The notes under the pieces were generated by a model that was not told the origin of the DNA, made no database searches, and was given only the letters and a program-made list of their open reading frames with translations. Position numbers and translations under genes: made by a program. This document shows, piece after piece, positions 39,168-45,071 of a stretch of DNA of 45,071 bases. The stretch's first letter is position 1. Each line of letters starts with the position of its first letter. Source of the DNA: Syntrophaceae bacterium (GTDB lineage: Bacteria; Desulfobacterota; Syntrophia; Syntrophales; Smithellaceae); NCBI GenBank assembly GCA_018056765.1, contig JAGPFA010000021.1:1-45071 (forward strand), given 5' to 3'.

Positions 39168-39820
39168 TTGATCCCTCTTTCCGGCCCGGTCTGTAGAGAG
39201 CAGGCCTCCTGCCTTGTTACTACCAGCACATCCTGATACATGCCGCGGTGAACATTGACAGAAAACCCCGAGCGTTGAAAAATAGTTTCCGCAGCACCGA
39301 TGGTCGCCCCGCTCACCTCGTGTATTCTACCGTCGCGAGCATGTAGTTTGTCGATCACCGCCAGCCCCCGGTCATTGAAATCAGCCAGGATTATTTTGCC
39401 CGCAGACGACAAAACCCGCATCATTTCCGCCGCGGCCGGCATAACAGAGGCAAGGTGATGCAGCAGGTTCACTGCGAAAATGACGTCATAGGATCCATTT
39501 CCATAGGGGAGGCTCTCCAGCGAGGCCACCTCGAAATTCACATGGTCCTCCAGACCATAATAGGCCAGATTCAAACGGGCGTATCTCTGCTCATGGGCGG
39601 ATATATCGCAGCTGGTAAAGCGGTAACCGGCCCGGGCCAGAGCCAGTGTAAAATGGCCCTTCCCCGTGCCCGCCTCCAGTATTTTTCCCGAAATCGGCCG
39701 TGCCTTTTCAATGACAAATGATCTTTCCCGATCAATGTCGTAACCCAGCTGGCGGTACATTTCCACCCGCTCCAGATAGCGCCTGTTGTTTTCGTAAAGT
39801 TCACTTGTTGATGTCACCAT
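39164..39820 (-). CDS. class I SAM-dependent methyltransferase
   Basis: A 218-residue methyltransferase with motif I EAGTGKGHFTLALA, TSCDISAHEQ, SLPYGNGSYDVIFAVNLLHHL and VLSSAGKIILADF. ATG 39820 (MVTSTSELYENNRRYLERVEMY) is preferred over an earlier in-frame ATG because the upstream part is low-similarity and CAGGTG lies just before it. It is paired with the methyltransferase at 38553-39167; substrate unknown. Confidence 0.82.
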   Translation of the reverse strand: MVTSTSELYENNRRYLERVEMYRQLGYDIDRERSFVIEKARPISGKILEAGTGKGHFTLALARAGYRFTSCDISAHEQRYARLNLAYYGLEDHVNFEVASLESLPYGNGSYDVIFAVNLLHHLASVMPAAAEMMRVLSSAGKIILADFNDRGLAVIDKLHARDGRIHEVSGATIGAAETIFQRSGFSVNVHRGMYQDVLVVTRQEACSLQTGPERGIN

Positions 39821-39922
39821 AAAACACCTGTCAGTGCACGATGCAGCATAATATTTCCGTGCGGCCGATTGAAGCAGCGGTCTGGTGTGCGCCGCGGGGC
39901 CGTTCAGCCCTGACACCCGATA

Positions 39923-40876
39923 TCAGGCACCCACCTTACTGAGCTTATAAAAAACCGTCCGGCCGCTCTTTTCGGTAGCCACCCGCCCCGCCTTCAGGAG
40001 CGTCTCCAGCCTTTTGGCGGCCTCATGTGGGTGGATACTCAGTCCCTGGGCAATACCTCTTAGAGTAGTGGGGCGGCGGGCCAGCAAATTCAAAATGTCC
40101 GCTTCCGTCGCCTCCGTCACTGAGGCATCCGCGCCCTCCATCCCGGTTAGATCTTCCAGAATTTCGACCCGTCCCGAAAAAAGGCCGGCCAGTTTTTTCA
40201 ATTGTTTTGCGTCCACCGCGCAGGCAAAATCTTCCAGCGCGGGGCGGCTGACGGTGTTTATCTGTATTTTATCCGGCCTGATCTTTTCCACCCAGGACGC
40301 GATTTTTTTTGCTTCCGCAGCAAGCCCCGTCACGCCGGAAACAAGCAACACCTCCAGCCAAAGAGCGTTTTTACGCATTTTGCCGAACTCGATGAGCCCC
40401 TCCACCATTTGATCAAAAGAGATATCCGGATGGGGGCGGTTTACATATTCAAACATCGGCGCATCTCCGGCATCGAGCGAGGGAATAACCAAATCGGCAT
40501 GCATCAGATCACGGCGCAGCTCGGGCAAATGCAGAAGCGACCCGTTGGTGATCACAGCTATTGGAATGCTCGTCATCTCTCTGATACGGGCAATCAGCTC
40601 GCCCAGCGGCGCATATAGAGTCGGCTCACCGGAACCGGCCAGACTGATATAGTCACAGCGGACACCGCGCGTCAGTTTTTCTTTCAGCTCTGAGAGCACC
40701 TCCGCCGCGTCAACGTAGTTACTCCTCTCGATGGTCTTGTGAGTGGTTTTTCCCAGCTGGCAGTAAATACAGTCATAGCTGCATGTTTTGCATGGGGCAA
40801 GATCAAGCCCCAGCGAACGACCCAGTCTGCGCGACGGCACAGGACCGTAGATGTACTTAAAAACTTTCTGACTCAT
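39923..40876 (-). CDS. radical SAM protein with C-terminal winged helix
   Basis: A 317-residue enzyme with YGPVPSRRLGRSLGLDL at the start and the cluster motif CSYDCIYC (about 32-39), AGSGEPTLY for SAM contact, and a C-terminal winged-helix region (ATEADILNLLARRPTTLRGIAQGLS). This family (annotated COG0731-like, Fe-S oxidoreductase) is widely conserved in anaerobes and archaea, but no substrate is known. It lies next to the FmdB and ATPase genes on the minus strand. Confidence 0.87.
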   Translation of the reverse strand: MSQKVFKYIYGPVPSRRLGRSLGLDLAPCKTCSYDCIYCQLGKTTHKTIERSNYVDAAEVLSELKEKLTRGVRCDYISLAGSGEPTLYAPLGELIARIREMTSIPIAVITNGSLLHLPELRRDLMHADLVIPSLDAGDAPMFEYVNRPHPDISFDQMVEGLIEFGKMRKNALWLEVLLVSGVTGLAAEAKKIASWVEKIRPDKIQINTVSRPALEDFACAVDAKQLKKLAGLFSGRVEILEDLTGMEGADASVTEATEADILNLLARRPTTLRGIAQGLSIHPHEAAKRLETLLKAGRVATEKSGRTVFYKLSKVGA

Positions 40877-40877
40877 T

Positions 40878-41126
40878 TCATTCTCCGCAGTGCGGCTCTG
40901 AACAGCGGGAAGCAGCTCCGCAACATGTACGACCAGTTGTTTCCAGCGAGCAGCCGCCCTGGCTCCGGCCGCCCGCCTCTTTCATAAGAAATCCGGTACC
41001 GCCGCTGACCAGCCTCCGGACTGTGCTGCCGCATTCGGGGCAGGCTTCCACCGGCTTGTCGCTCATCCTCTGGTGCCGTTGAAACTGGAGACCGCATCTT
41101 GTGCATTCATATTCATACGTGGGCAT
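40878..41126 (-). CDS. FmdB-type zinc ribbon protein
   Basis: An 82-residue protein starting MPTYEYECTRCGLQFQRHQRM and CPECGSTVRRLVSGG, the FmdB zinc-ribbon signature. The tail has six Cys (GGCSLETTGRTCCGAASRC..HC). No in-frame TGA is visible, unlike the second FmdB-type gene at 22548. Its start overlaps the end of the upstream ATPase gene by 14 bp. Confidence 0.85.
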   Translation of the reverse strand: MPTYEYECTRCGLQFQRHQRMSDKPVEACPECGSTVRRLVSGGTGFLMKEAGGRSQGGCSLETTGRTCCGAASRCSEPHCGE

Positions 41127-41976
41127 GTTGTTTTTCTCCCTGCGCATACATATTGCGGATTTTCCGCAACAGCTCTCTAAAAATATCCCCGTACTCCGGC
41201 AGGGCATCCACCATCAGAATACCGCGGGAATAGCTTTCGGCGATCCGCCGGTCATCGGGAATCTCAAGTAAAATGTCGACGTTTTCTTTTCGGCAAAATT
41301 CCTGGATACGGTCATCGCCGGAGCCCATGCGATTGACGATGACGCCGAAGGGGAGGCCAAGCGCACGCACCATCTCGACGGCCAGCACCAGATCGTTGAG
41401 TCCGAAAGGGGTAGGCTCGGTCACAAGAAGAACCAGATCTGTGTCGCTAATAGCGGCGATCACCGGGCAGGAAGTGCCGGGCGGCGCGTCCAGAATAGCG
41501 TCACGGTCAGCCGGCACGGCCTTGCGGACTTCCTTGATGAGCGGCGGGGCCAACGCCACACCCACGTCCAGCCGTCCGGTCACAAGAGTGATGTTGCCCG
41601 CCTGTGACGTCTCTACCACGCCGATACGGCGGGGCTGTTCTGTAATCGCCCGGGGCGGACATACAAGTGTGCATCCGCCGCATCCGTGGCACATTTCCGG
41701 AAAAACCAGCGGTGTGGTGCCGAAAGTGACAATCGCGGAAAACTGACAGATCTTCGCGCAAAGGGCGCAGCCGTCGCAAAGCGACTCATCCACAAGAGGA
41801 ACAAAAAGGTTTACCTCTTTTTCTTCATGGCCGGTGGCGGTAAGAAAAAGATGCGCATTCGGCTCCTCAACGTCGCAGTCCGCCAGGAAAACATGACCAT
41901 CGTAAACACGCGCCAGGTTCACGGCGACAGTGGTTTTGCCCGTGCCGCCCTTTCCGGAAGCGATCGCTATTTTCAT
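41113..41976 (-). CDS. MinD/ParA-type P-loop ATPase with ferredoxin insertion (second)
   Basis: A 287-residue ATPase. Start codon ATG 41976 gives KIAIASGKGGTGKTTVAVNLA at the N-terminus; a longer frame adds 8 residues without clear support. Two 4Fe-4S motifs are inserted: CDGCALCAKICQFSAI and CHGCGGCTLVCPPRAI. DAPPGTSCPVIAAI is the switch. Together with 37315-38187 it makes the paired arrangement typical of ORP-type clusters. Confidence 0.92.
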   Translation of the reverse strand: MKIAIASGKGGTGKTTVAVNLARVYDGHVFLADCDVEEPNAHLFLTATGHEEKEVNLFVPLVDESLCDGCALCAKICQFSAIVTFGTTPLVFPEMCHGCGGCTLVCPPRAITEQPRRIGVVETSQAGNITLVTGRLDVGVALAPPLIKEVRKAVPADRDAILDAPPGTSCPVIAAISDTDLVLLVTEPTPFGLNDLVLAVEMVRALGLPFGVIVNRMGSGDDRIQEFCRKENVDILLEIPDDRRIAESYSRGILMVDALPEYGDIFRELLRKIRNMYAQGEKQHAHV

Positions 41977-42581
41977 CAGTGCTCCCTTTCTTTCACCCAC
42001 AGCAGAGGGAAAATAATGTCACTGGTGCAGCAGGGCACCCAGACAGCCAGAAACAGGAAGGCCGCAATTAAAATCGCCGTCGCCACGTCAAGAGAAGTAC
42101 CCAGCGCCATGGTGATATGGAATATCGAGGCCCAGGTGCTGATGAGTACATGCCCGCCATGCGCGATTTTCGTATGCGAAATGAAATAGCCCAGGGCGAT
42201 GCCGGCAAAAGCCAGCGGATTGACCAGCCACCACTTTTCAATAAAGCCGATGTGCACCCCGCGATTGGGAAGATCCAAAAGCCACTCCCCCAGAAAAGGG
42301 ATCAGTGAGTCACTCAACGTGGCAATACCGACCGAACCCATATAACCGACCAGCGCAACTTGCCAGATACTTGCTTTGGTGTGAATGCGGTACATGGAGG
42401 TGGTCACCAAAGCACTCAAAAGGACGTGCAGAGGATGGAAAACCCAAAATAATGTATCGGCGACACCCCGCGGCACCTGAAACTGAACGAACAACGCCAT
42501 AATCACAATCCCGGTTACGGCACCAAACGACGTAAAGGGAGCATGGGTTTTGAGTTCATAGGCAATTTCTGAAGCTTTCAT
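41976..42581 (-). CDS. polytopic membrane protein of unknown function
   Basis: A 201-residue membrane protein with about five hydrophobic segments, among them FGAVTGIVIMALFVQF, LHVLLSALVTTSM and ATAILIAAFLFLAVW. The final segment contains VWVPCCTSDIIFPLLW, with two adjacent cysteines, which may bind metal or a substrate. GCAGGAGGT precedes the ATG. It overlaps the ATPase start by one base. Position suggests a transporter or membrane partner of the cluster's cofactor pathway (inference). Confidence 0.65.
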   Translation of the reverse strand: MKASEIAYELKTHAPFTSFGAVTGIVIMALFVQFQVPRGVADTLFWVFHPLHVLLSALVTTSMYRIHTKASIWQVALVGYMGSVGIATLSDSLIPFLGEWLLDLPNRGVHIGFIEKWWLVNPLAFAGIALGYFISHTKIAHGGHVLISTWASIFHITMALGTSLDVATAILIAAFLFLAVWVPCCTSDIIFPLLWVKEREH

Positions 42582-43454
42582 TTAACCTCCTGCTTTTGCG
42601 TATCCCCGCCCCGGGGCGGCCACATAAGTCCCGACAGGATAACCGGAGTGACGGCTGATAACGCCGCATTTTGTCCGAAACAGAAAAAAGATGGGCCGAT
42701 TCACGTCCGCAAGACTTTCGTAATTTCCCTGTCCTTTGGCGATAATCATTTCGGCGCGGTCAAAGTATCTGCGAAACTCGTCACTGCAATCGGCAAGAAT
42801 TGTTCCCGGCGCGTCGGACCCATTGTCCACAATCACCGCCAGCTCATCAAGCCCGGCAGCCAGCGCATCCGGGAGAGTCGCGTCGTTGATCACCGGCCTG
42901 CCGCGTACCGCCAGTGTTATTTTTGACGCGCCCAACCTTTCGATGAGCAGACGGTCAAAAAATATTTCACCGGCATTGTCCGCCAGATACAGAATGTTCC
43001 TGGCTTTTTGGACGGCTTCTTTAAATGCTTCCGGGTCTCCGAAGACAGGCTGGAGAGGCGCACTTTGCAGCTCGGCATAGACATCACCGAAGCCCAGATT
43101 GTTTTTGGCACCCAGATCAATGATGTTGCCGGTGATGGCATAGCGCATGGCCATCATCAGAGGGTCGGAACACTCGCTGATCCGCCGACGGATGGCCGGA
43201 ATCAGTCGTCGGGCCAGATTGTTTTGGCGGTCCTTGGCCTCCCGGTAGGGATCTTTGCCGGGCAAAATGTCGCGCAGGCGCCGGTGGATCATCTGAGCGG
43301 TCACAGGTGGTGGCGCGTCAAGATCAATCTCCGGCAGCCACTGAAGGACAGAACGCATAAGTAACTTACGCTCGCGATCATCCGTAACGGCCAGTTCAAC
43401 CGCCTGCGCCGCCTGCCGCACATAACAGGGTATGCAATCCAGAGATGGGTTCAT
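42582..43454 (-). CDS. DUF89/ARMT1-family damage-control phosphatase-like protein
   Basis: A 290-residue protein of the DUF89 group. An N-terminal CxxC (DCIPCYVRQ) is followed by the metal/phosphate sites DNAGEIFFD, VDNGSDAPG and AKGQGNYESL. Family members dephosphorylate damaged or overflow phosphometabolites with a divalent metal. The natural substrate here is unknown. Its start overlaps the TrmO stop by 4 bp. Confidence 0.87.
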   Translation of the reverse strand: MNPSLDCIPCYVRQAAQAVELAVTDDRERKLLMRSVLQWLPEIDLDAPPPVTAQMIHRRLRDILPGKDPYREAKDRQNNLARRLIPAIRRRISECSDPLMMAMRYAITGNIIDLGAKNNLGFGDVYAELQSAPLQPVFGDPEAFKEAVQKARNILYLADNAGEIFFDRLLIERLGASKITLAVRGRPVINDATLPDALAAGLDELAVIVDNGSDAPGTILADCSDEFRRYFDRAEMIIAKGQGNYESLADVNRPIFFLFRTKCGVISRHSGYPVGTYVAAPGRGYAKAGG

Positions 43455-43948
43455 TTTGCTTTGTACTCCCGTTTACCTCTTATGGCGGCCGTTGCCTCGT
43501 CAACCTCGTCCTGCCAGCCGTTTTTTTGCACATCCCGAAGATCAAACTTCCGTGTATAGGGTTTGATATCCAGAAGCGGCGTGCCGTCCAGGACATCCGC
43601 CCCGTCGAAATGTACAATATTGCCTTCTACTTTCACAAGCTCCACTACACTAAGTCCAATCGGGTTGGGACGAAAGGGAGCTCGCGTGGAAAAAATACCC
43701 CGGTCAACATCCTGTAAAAAAGGTTTGACCGTCAGCTTCACCTCGTGACACTCGTGAAAGCAGTACAGTAAATAAATGTGGGAAAAACCGTCGAGGTCTT
43801 TGAGCCCCTCTGTATATTCCTGATACACCCGGGCATAGCCCCGGCAGCCGCAGGCATAGACTGGCTGAATCGGCGTTTCCTGTGCCCGTGTGTGTTCGCT
43901 GTGGATGATACCGATGGAGCGGTAAAAAATGCCGTCTGACTGGCTCAC
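43451..43948 (-). CDS. trmO: TrmO-like tRNA m6t6A methyltransferase
   Basis: A 165-residue TsaA/TrmO-family protein with RGIFSTRAPFRPNPIGLSVVEL and DGTPLLDIKPY, which are the SAM-site motifs. TrmO methylates N6-threonylcarbamoyladenosine 37 of certain tRNAs. It lacks the C-terminal domain of the E. coli enzyme, as many anaerobe and archaeal forms do, so the substrate might differ. GTG start at 43948 shares a base with the preceding NifX stop (TAG). Confidence 0.85.
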   Translation of the reverse strand: MSQSDGIFYRSIGIIHSEHTRAQETPIQPVYACGCRGYARVYQEYTEGLKDLDGFSHIYLLYCFHECHEVKLTVKPFLQDVDRGIFSTRAPFRPNPIGLSVVELVKVEGNIVHFDGADVLDGTPLLDIKPYTRKFDLRDVQKNGWQDEVDEATAAIRGKREYKAK

Positions 43949-44307
43949 TACCAGTGCCCTTCCACGTCTGCGCCGGATGCTTCCTTAAGTTTCCCGTCTT
44001 TGTAACGCTTGAGCGCCTCACCGGTCGTCGCCGCATCTGTGTTGTAGATTTTTATTCCCGCCGCCTGCAAGACACGGAAGGCCTTGGGGCCACAATGGCC
44101 GGTGATGAGCGCTCCCGCGCCGAGCCGGGCAATGTTTTGCGCGGACTGGATGCCCGCTCCCTGTGCGGCGTTCAAATTCTGATTGTTATCAACGATTTCA
44201 AACGAATCCGTCTCCAGATCGTAAATCATGAATTTCGGCGCCCGGCCGAAACGGCTGTCGAGCGCGGCGGTCAAATCATTTCCTGATGTCGTTATCGCAA
44301 TTTTCAT
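43948..44307 (-). CDS. NifX/ORP-like metal-cluster-binding protein (second)
   Basis: A 119-residue protein starting MKIAITTSGNDLTAALDSRFGRAPKFMIYD, with AGIQSAQNIARLGAGALITGHCGPKAFRVL, typical of the dinitrogenase iron-molybdenum cofactor biosynthesis-domain family. The residue pair around GHCGP would bind a metal cluster. It is the second NifX-type gene of the cluster, with its own ATG 44307 (weak AGGAAA upstream). Confidence 0.88.
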   Translation of the reverse strand: MKIAITTSGNDLTAALDSRFGRAPKFMIYDLETDSFEIVDNNQNLNAAQGAGIQSAQNIARLGAGALITGHCGPKAFRVLQAAGIKIYNTDAATTGEALKRYKDGKLKEASGADVEGHW

Positions 44308-44357
44308 TTTTTTCCTTTCTTTTATGCCGCATGGAGCAAAAAATCTGCGGCTGTTCT

Positions 44358-44585
44358 TTATTCTCTTACCATGCCGGCGCCGCACTCGGGACATTTTAGT
44401 TGAATGCAGGGAACACCTCGCTCATGCGGCTGCGTATGGCCGCAGTTGGTGCAGCGGCAGACCCCTTGCACACCCCCGGCTGCCGGACCGCCCATGCGTC
44501 CTCTTCCACCACCGGTGCGCCCCAAGCCTGAGCCTGCGCCGGCGCCCCGCCCCATACCTCTGTTTCCACGATTTACCGGATTCAC
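44358..44585 (-). CDS. small Gly/Arg-rich protein with C-terminal zinc ribbon
   Basis: A 75-residue protein with a Gly/Arg-rich first half (NRGNRGMGRGAGAGSGLG) and a C-terminal CRCTNCGHTQPHERGVPC..LKCPECG zinc-ribbon-like cluster. It starts with GTG 44585 after AAGGAGAG. Related small proteins often accompany NifX and Mrp genes. Function unknown. Confidence 0.75.
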   Translation of the reverse strand: MNPVNRGNRGMGRGAGAGSGLGRTGGGRGRMGGPAAGGVQGVCRCTNCGHTQPHERGVPCIQLKCPECGAGMVRE

Positions 44586-44613
44586 AATTGACTCTCCTTT
44601 CCAGGCCCTCGCC

Positions 44614-45071
44614 CTAAAACAAAAAAACGGCCGCCGCAACCACCGTCGTATAATCGCCTGTTTTCAATACCGCCGATTGAGTGGTGTTGCGCGTCCGGAC
44701 AATTTTACCGCTTATCTTGAACAGCTCCTTTTTTTCATCCCAACTCTCATCGACACTGAAATCTATTCCCAGTGTGGAAGCGAGCATGGCCGCCGCCAGG
44801 TCTTCTGCATAATCACCGGTCTGCTTTTCGGTGAAACCGAAACTGTGATGCTCGCTGATGTACCCGTAGGCGCTTGTATCCTGCGGCAGAGCACAGCCCA
44901 CCGAGGCGGCAAGAAGCCTTTTGGGCTCATTTGAACAGCAGCGGCTCATCACGCAGAACGTGATCGCACCCGGCTGGAGCCTTTTGAGCCCTTCGGTTCT
45001 GGAAATAATTCTGCAGCCGGGCGGGACGATGCTGGAGACCTGCACGAGATTGCATTTTTCGATGCCCGCAT
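44614..45071 (-). CDS. pyruvoyl-dependent arginine decarboxylase (5' end beyond the window)
   Basis: The frame is open to the right edge, so the first residues are missing. AGIEKCNLVQVSSIVPPGC, then a region with EHHSFGFTEKQTGDYAEDLAAAML and GIDFSVDESWDEKKELFKISGKIV, match the PvlArgDC family, which makes agmatine from arginine with a self-generated pyruvoyl group. The self-cleavage site should lie just upstream of the visible part, so it cannot be checked. It opens the minus-strand cluster here; a role in polyamine synthesis is inferred from family. Confidence 0.85.
   Translation of the reverse strand, partial: AGIEKCNLVQVSSIVPPGCRIISRTEGLKRLQPGAITFCVMSRCCSNEPKRLLAASVGCALPQDTSAYGYISEHHSFGFTEKQTGDYAEDLAAAMLASTLGIDFSVDESWDEKKELFKISGKIVRTRNTTQSAVLKTGDYTTVVAAAVFLF

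Overview
The window (about 45 kb, moderately high GC) looks like a chromosomal segment of an anaerobic Desulfobacterota (deltaproteobacterial) bacterium, perhaps near Syntrophales. That is an inference from the gene content: an 11-haem periplasmic cytochrome c, two YeeE/YedE half-transporters, a CoA-disulfide reductase with a rhodanese tail, ADP-forming acyl-CoA synthetase alpha-type proteins, an ORP-like cluster of NifX and MinD/Mrp proteins, and above all selenocysteine (Sec) use.

The most striking content is a set of genes interrupted by an in-frame TGA that are most simply read as selenoproteins. Four have recognisable families: an 11-haem cytochrome c (TGA at 11511-11513), a YeeE/YedE half-transporter (12410-12412), a lipoprotein peroxiredoxin (29298-29300) and an AhpC-type peroxiredoxin (30052-30054). 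Three are small proteins: 53 aa beside thioredoxin (13377-13379), 69 aa of unknown family (26282-26284) and an FmdB-type zinc ribbon with a possible Sec near its C-terminus (22734-22736). In the two peroxiredoxins and the transporter the TGA sits exactly where the family has its conserved Cys. Each TGA is followed by a hairpin with a GU-containing apical loop 17-24 nt downstream (exactly 17 nt in four genes), which fits a bacterial SECIS element. Standard gene calling would split or truncate all of them.

Layout. 0-6.5 kb: the end of a membrane protein, then four near-identical family-2 glycosyltransferase copies. The first three form an exact 1204-bp tandem period, each with the same 63-bp leader; a bacterioferritin gene separates the fourth, which is fused to a radical SAM domain. 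6.6-9.3 kb: a SET-domain protein and a lipoprotein FAD oxidoreductase. 9.35-15.03 kb: a segment bounded by inverted copies of a composite repeat of about 170-195 bp, holding the cytochrome, YedE pair, thioredoxin plus small selenoprotein, and a Crp/Fnr regulator. 15-20.9 kb: acyl-CoA synthetase, C-GCAxxG-C-C protein, double rhodanese, ModA plus a DUF4213/DUF364 protein, and a flavin reductase-like protein. 21.5-26.1 kb: small redox and metal proteins, a metallo-hydrolase, a NifU/IscU-like scaffold and UppP. 26.2-28.9 kb: a small selenoprotein candidate, a PAC2 protein and a second acyl-CoA synthetase. 29-33.7 kb (minus): a redox operon of CoA-disulfide reductase and two Sec-peroxiredoxins, preceded by a flavodoxin-ferredoxin protein and a thioesterase. 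34.8-35.9 kb: an AT-rich pair of unknown genes. 36-45 kb (minus): a tightly packed, ORP-like cluster of NifX proteins, three P-loop ATPases, methyltransferases, radical SAM, DnaJ, DUF89, TrmO and a pyruvoyl arginine decarboxylase.

Three TTGAC-N4-ATCAA boxes lie before the Crp/Fnr-thioredoxin divergence, the 22.2 kb small-protein genes and the CoA-disulfide reductase/peroxiredoxin operon. They suggest one Crp/Fnr-type regulator links several of the thiol/selenol genes. No tRNA, rRNA, CRISPR array or transposase was seen.
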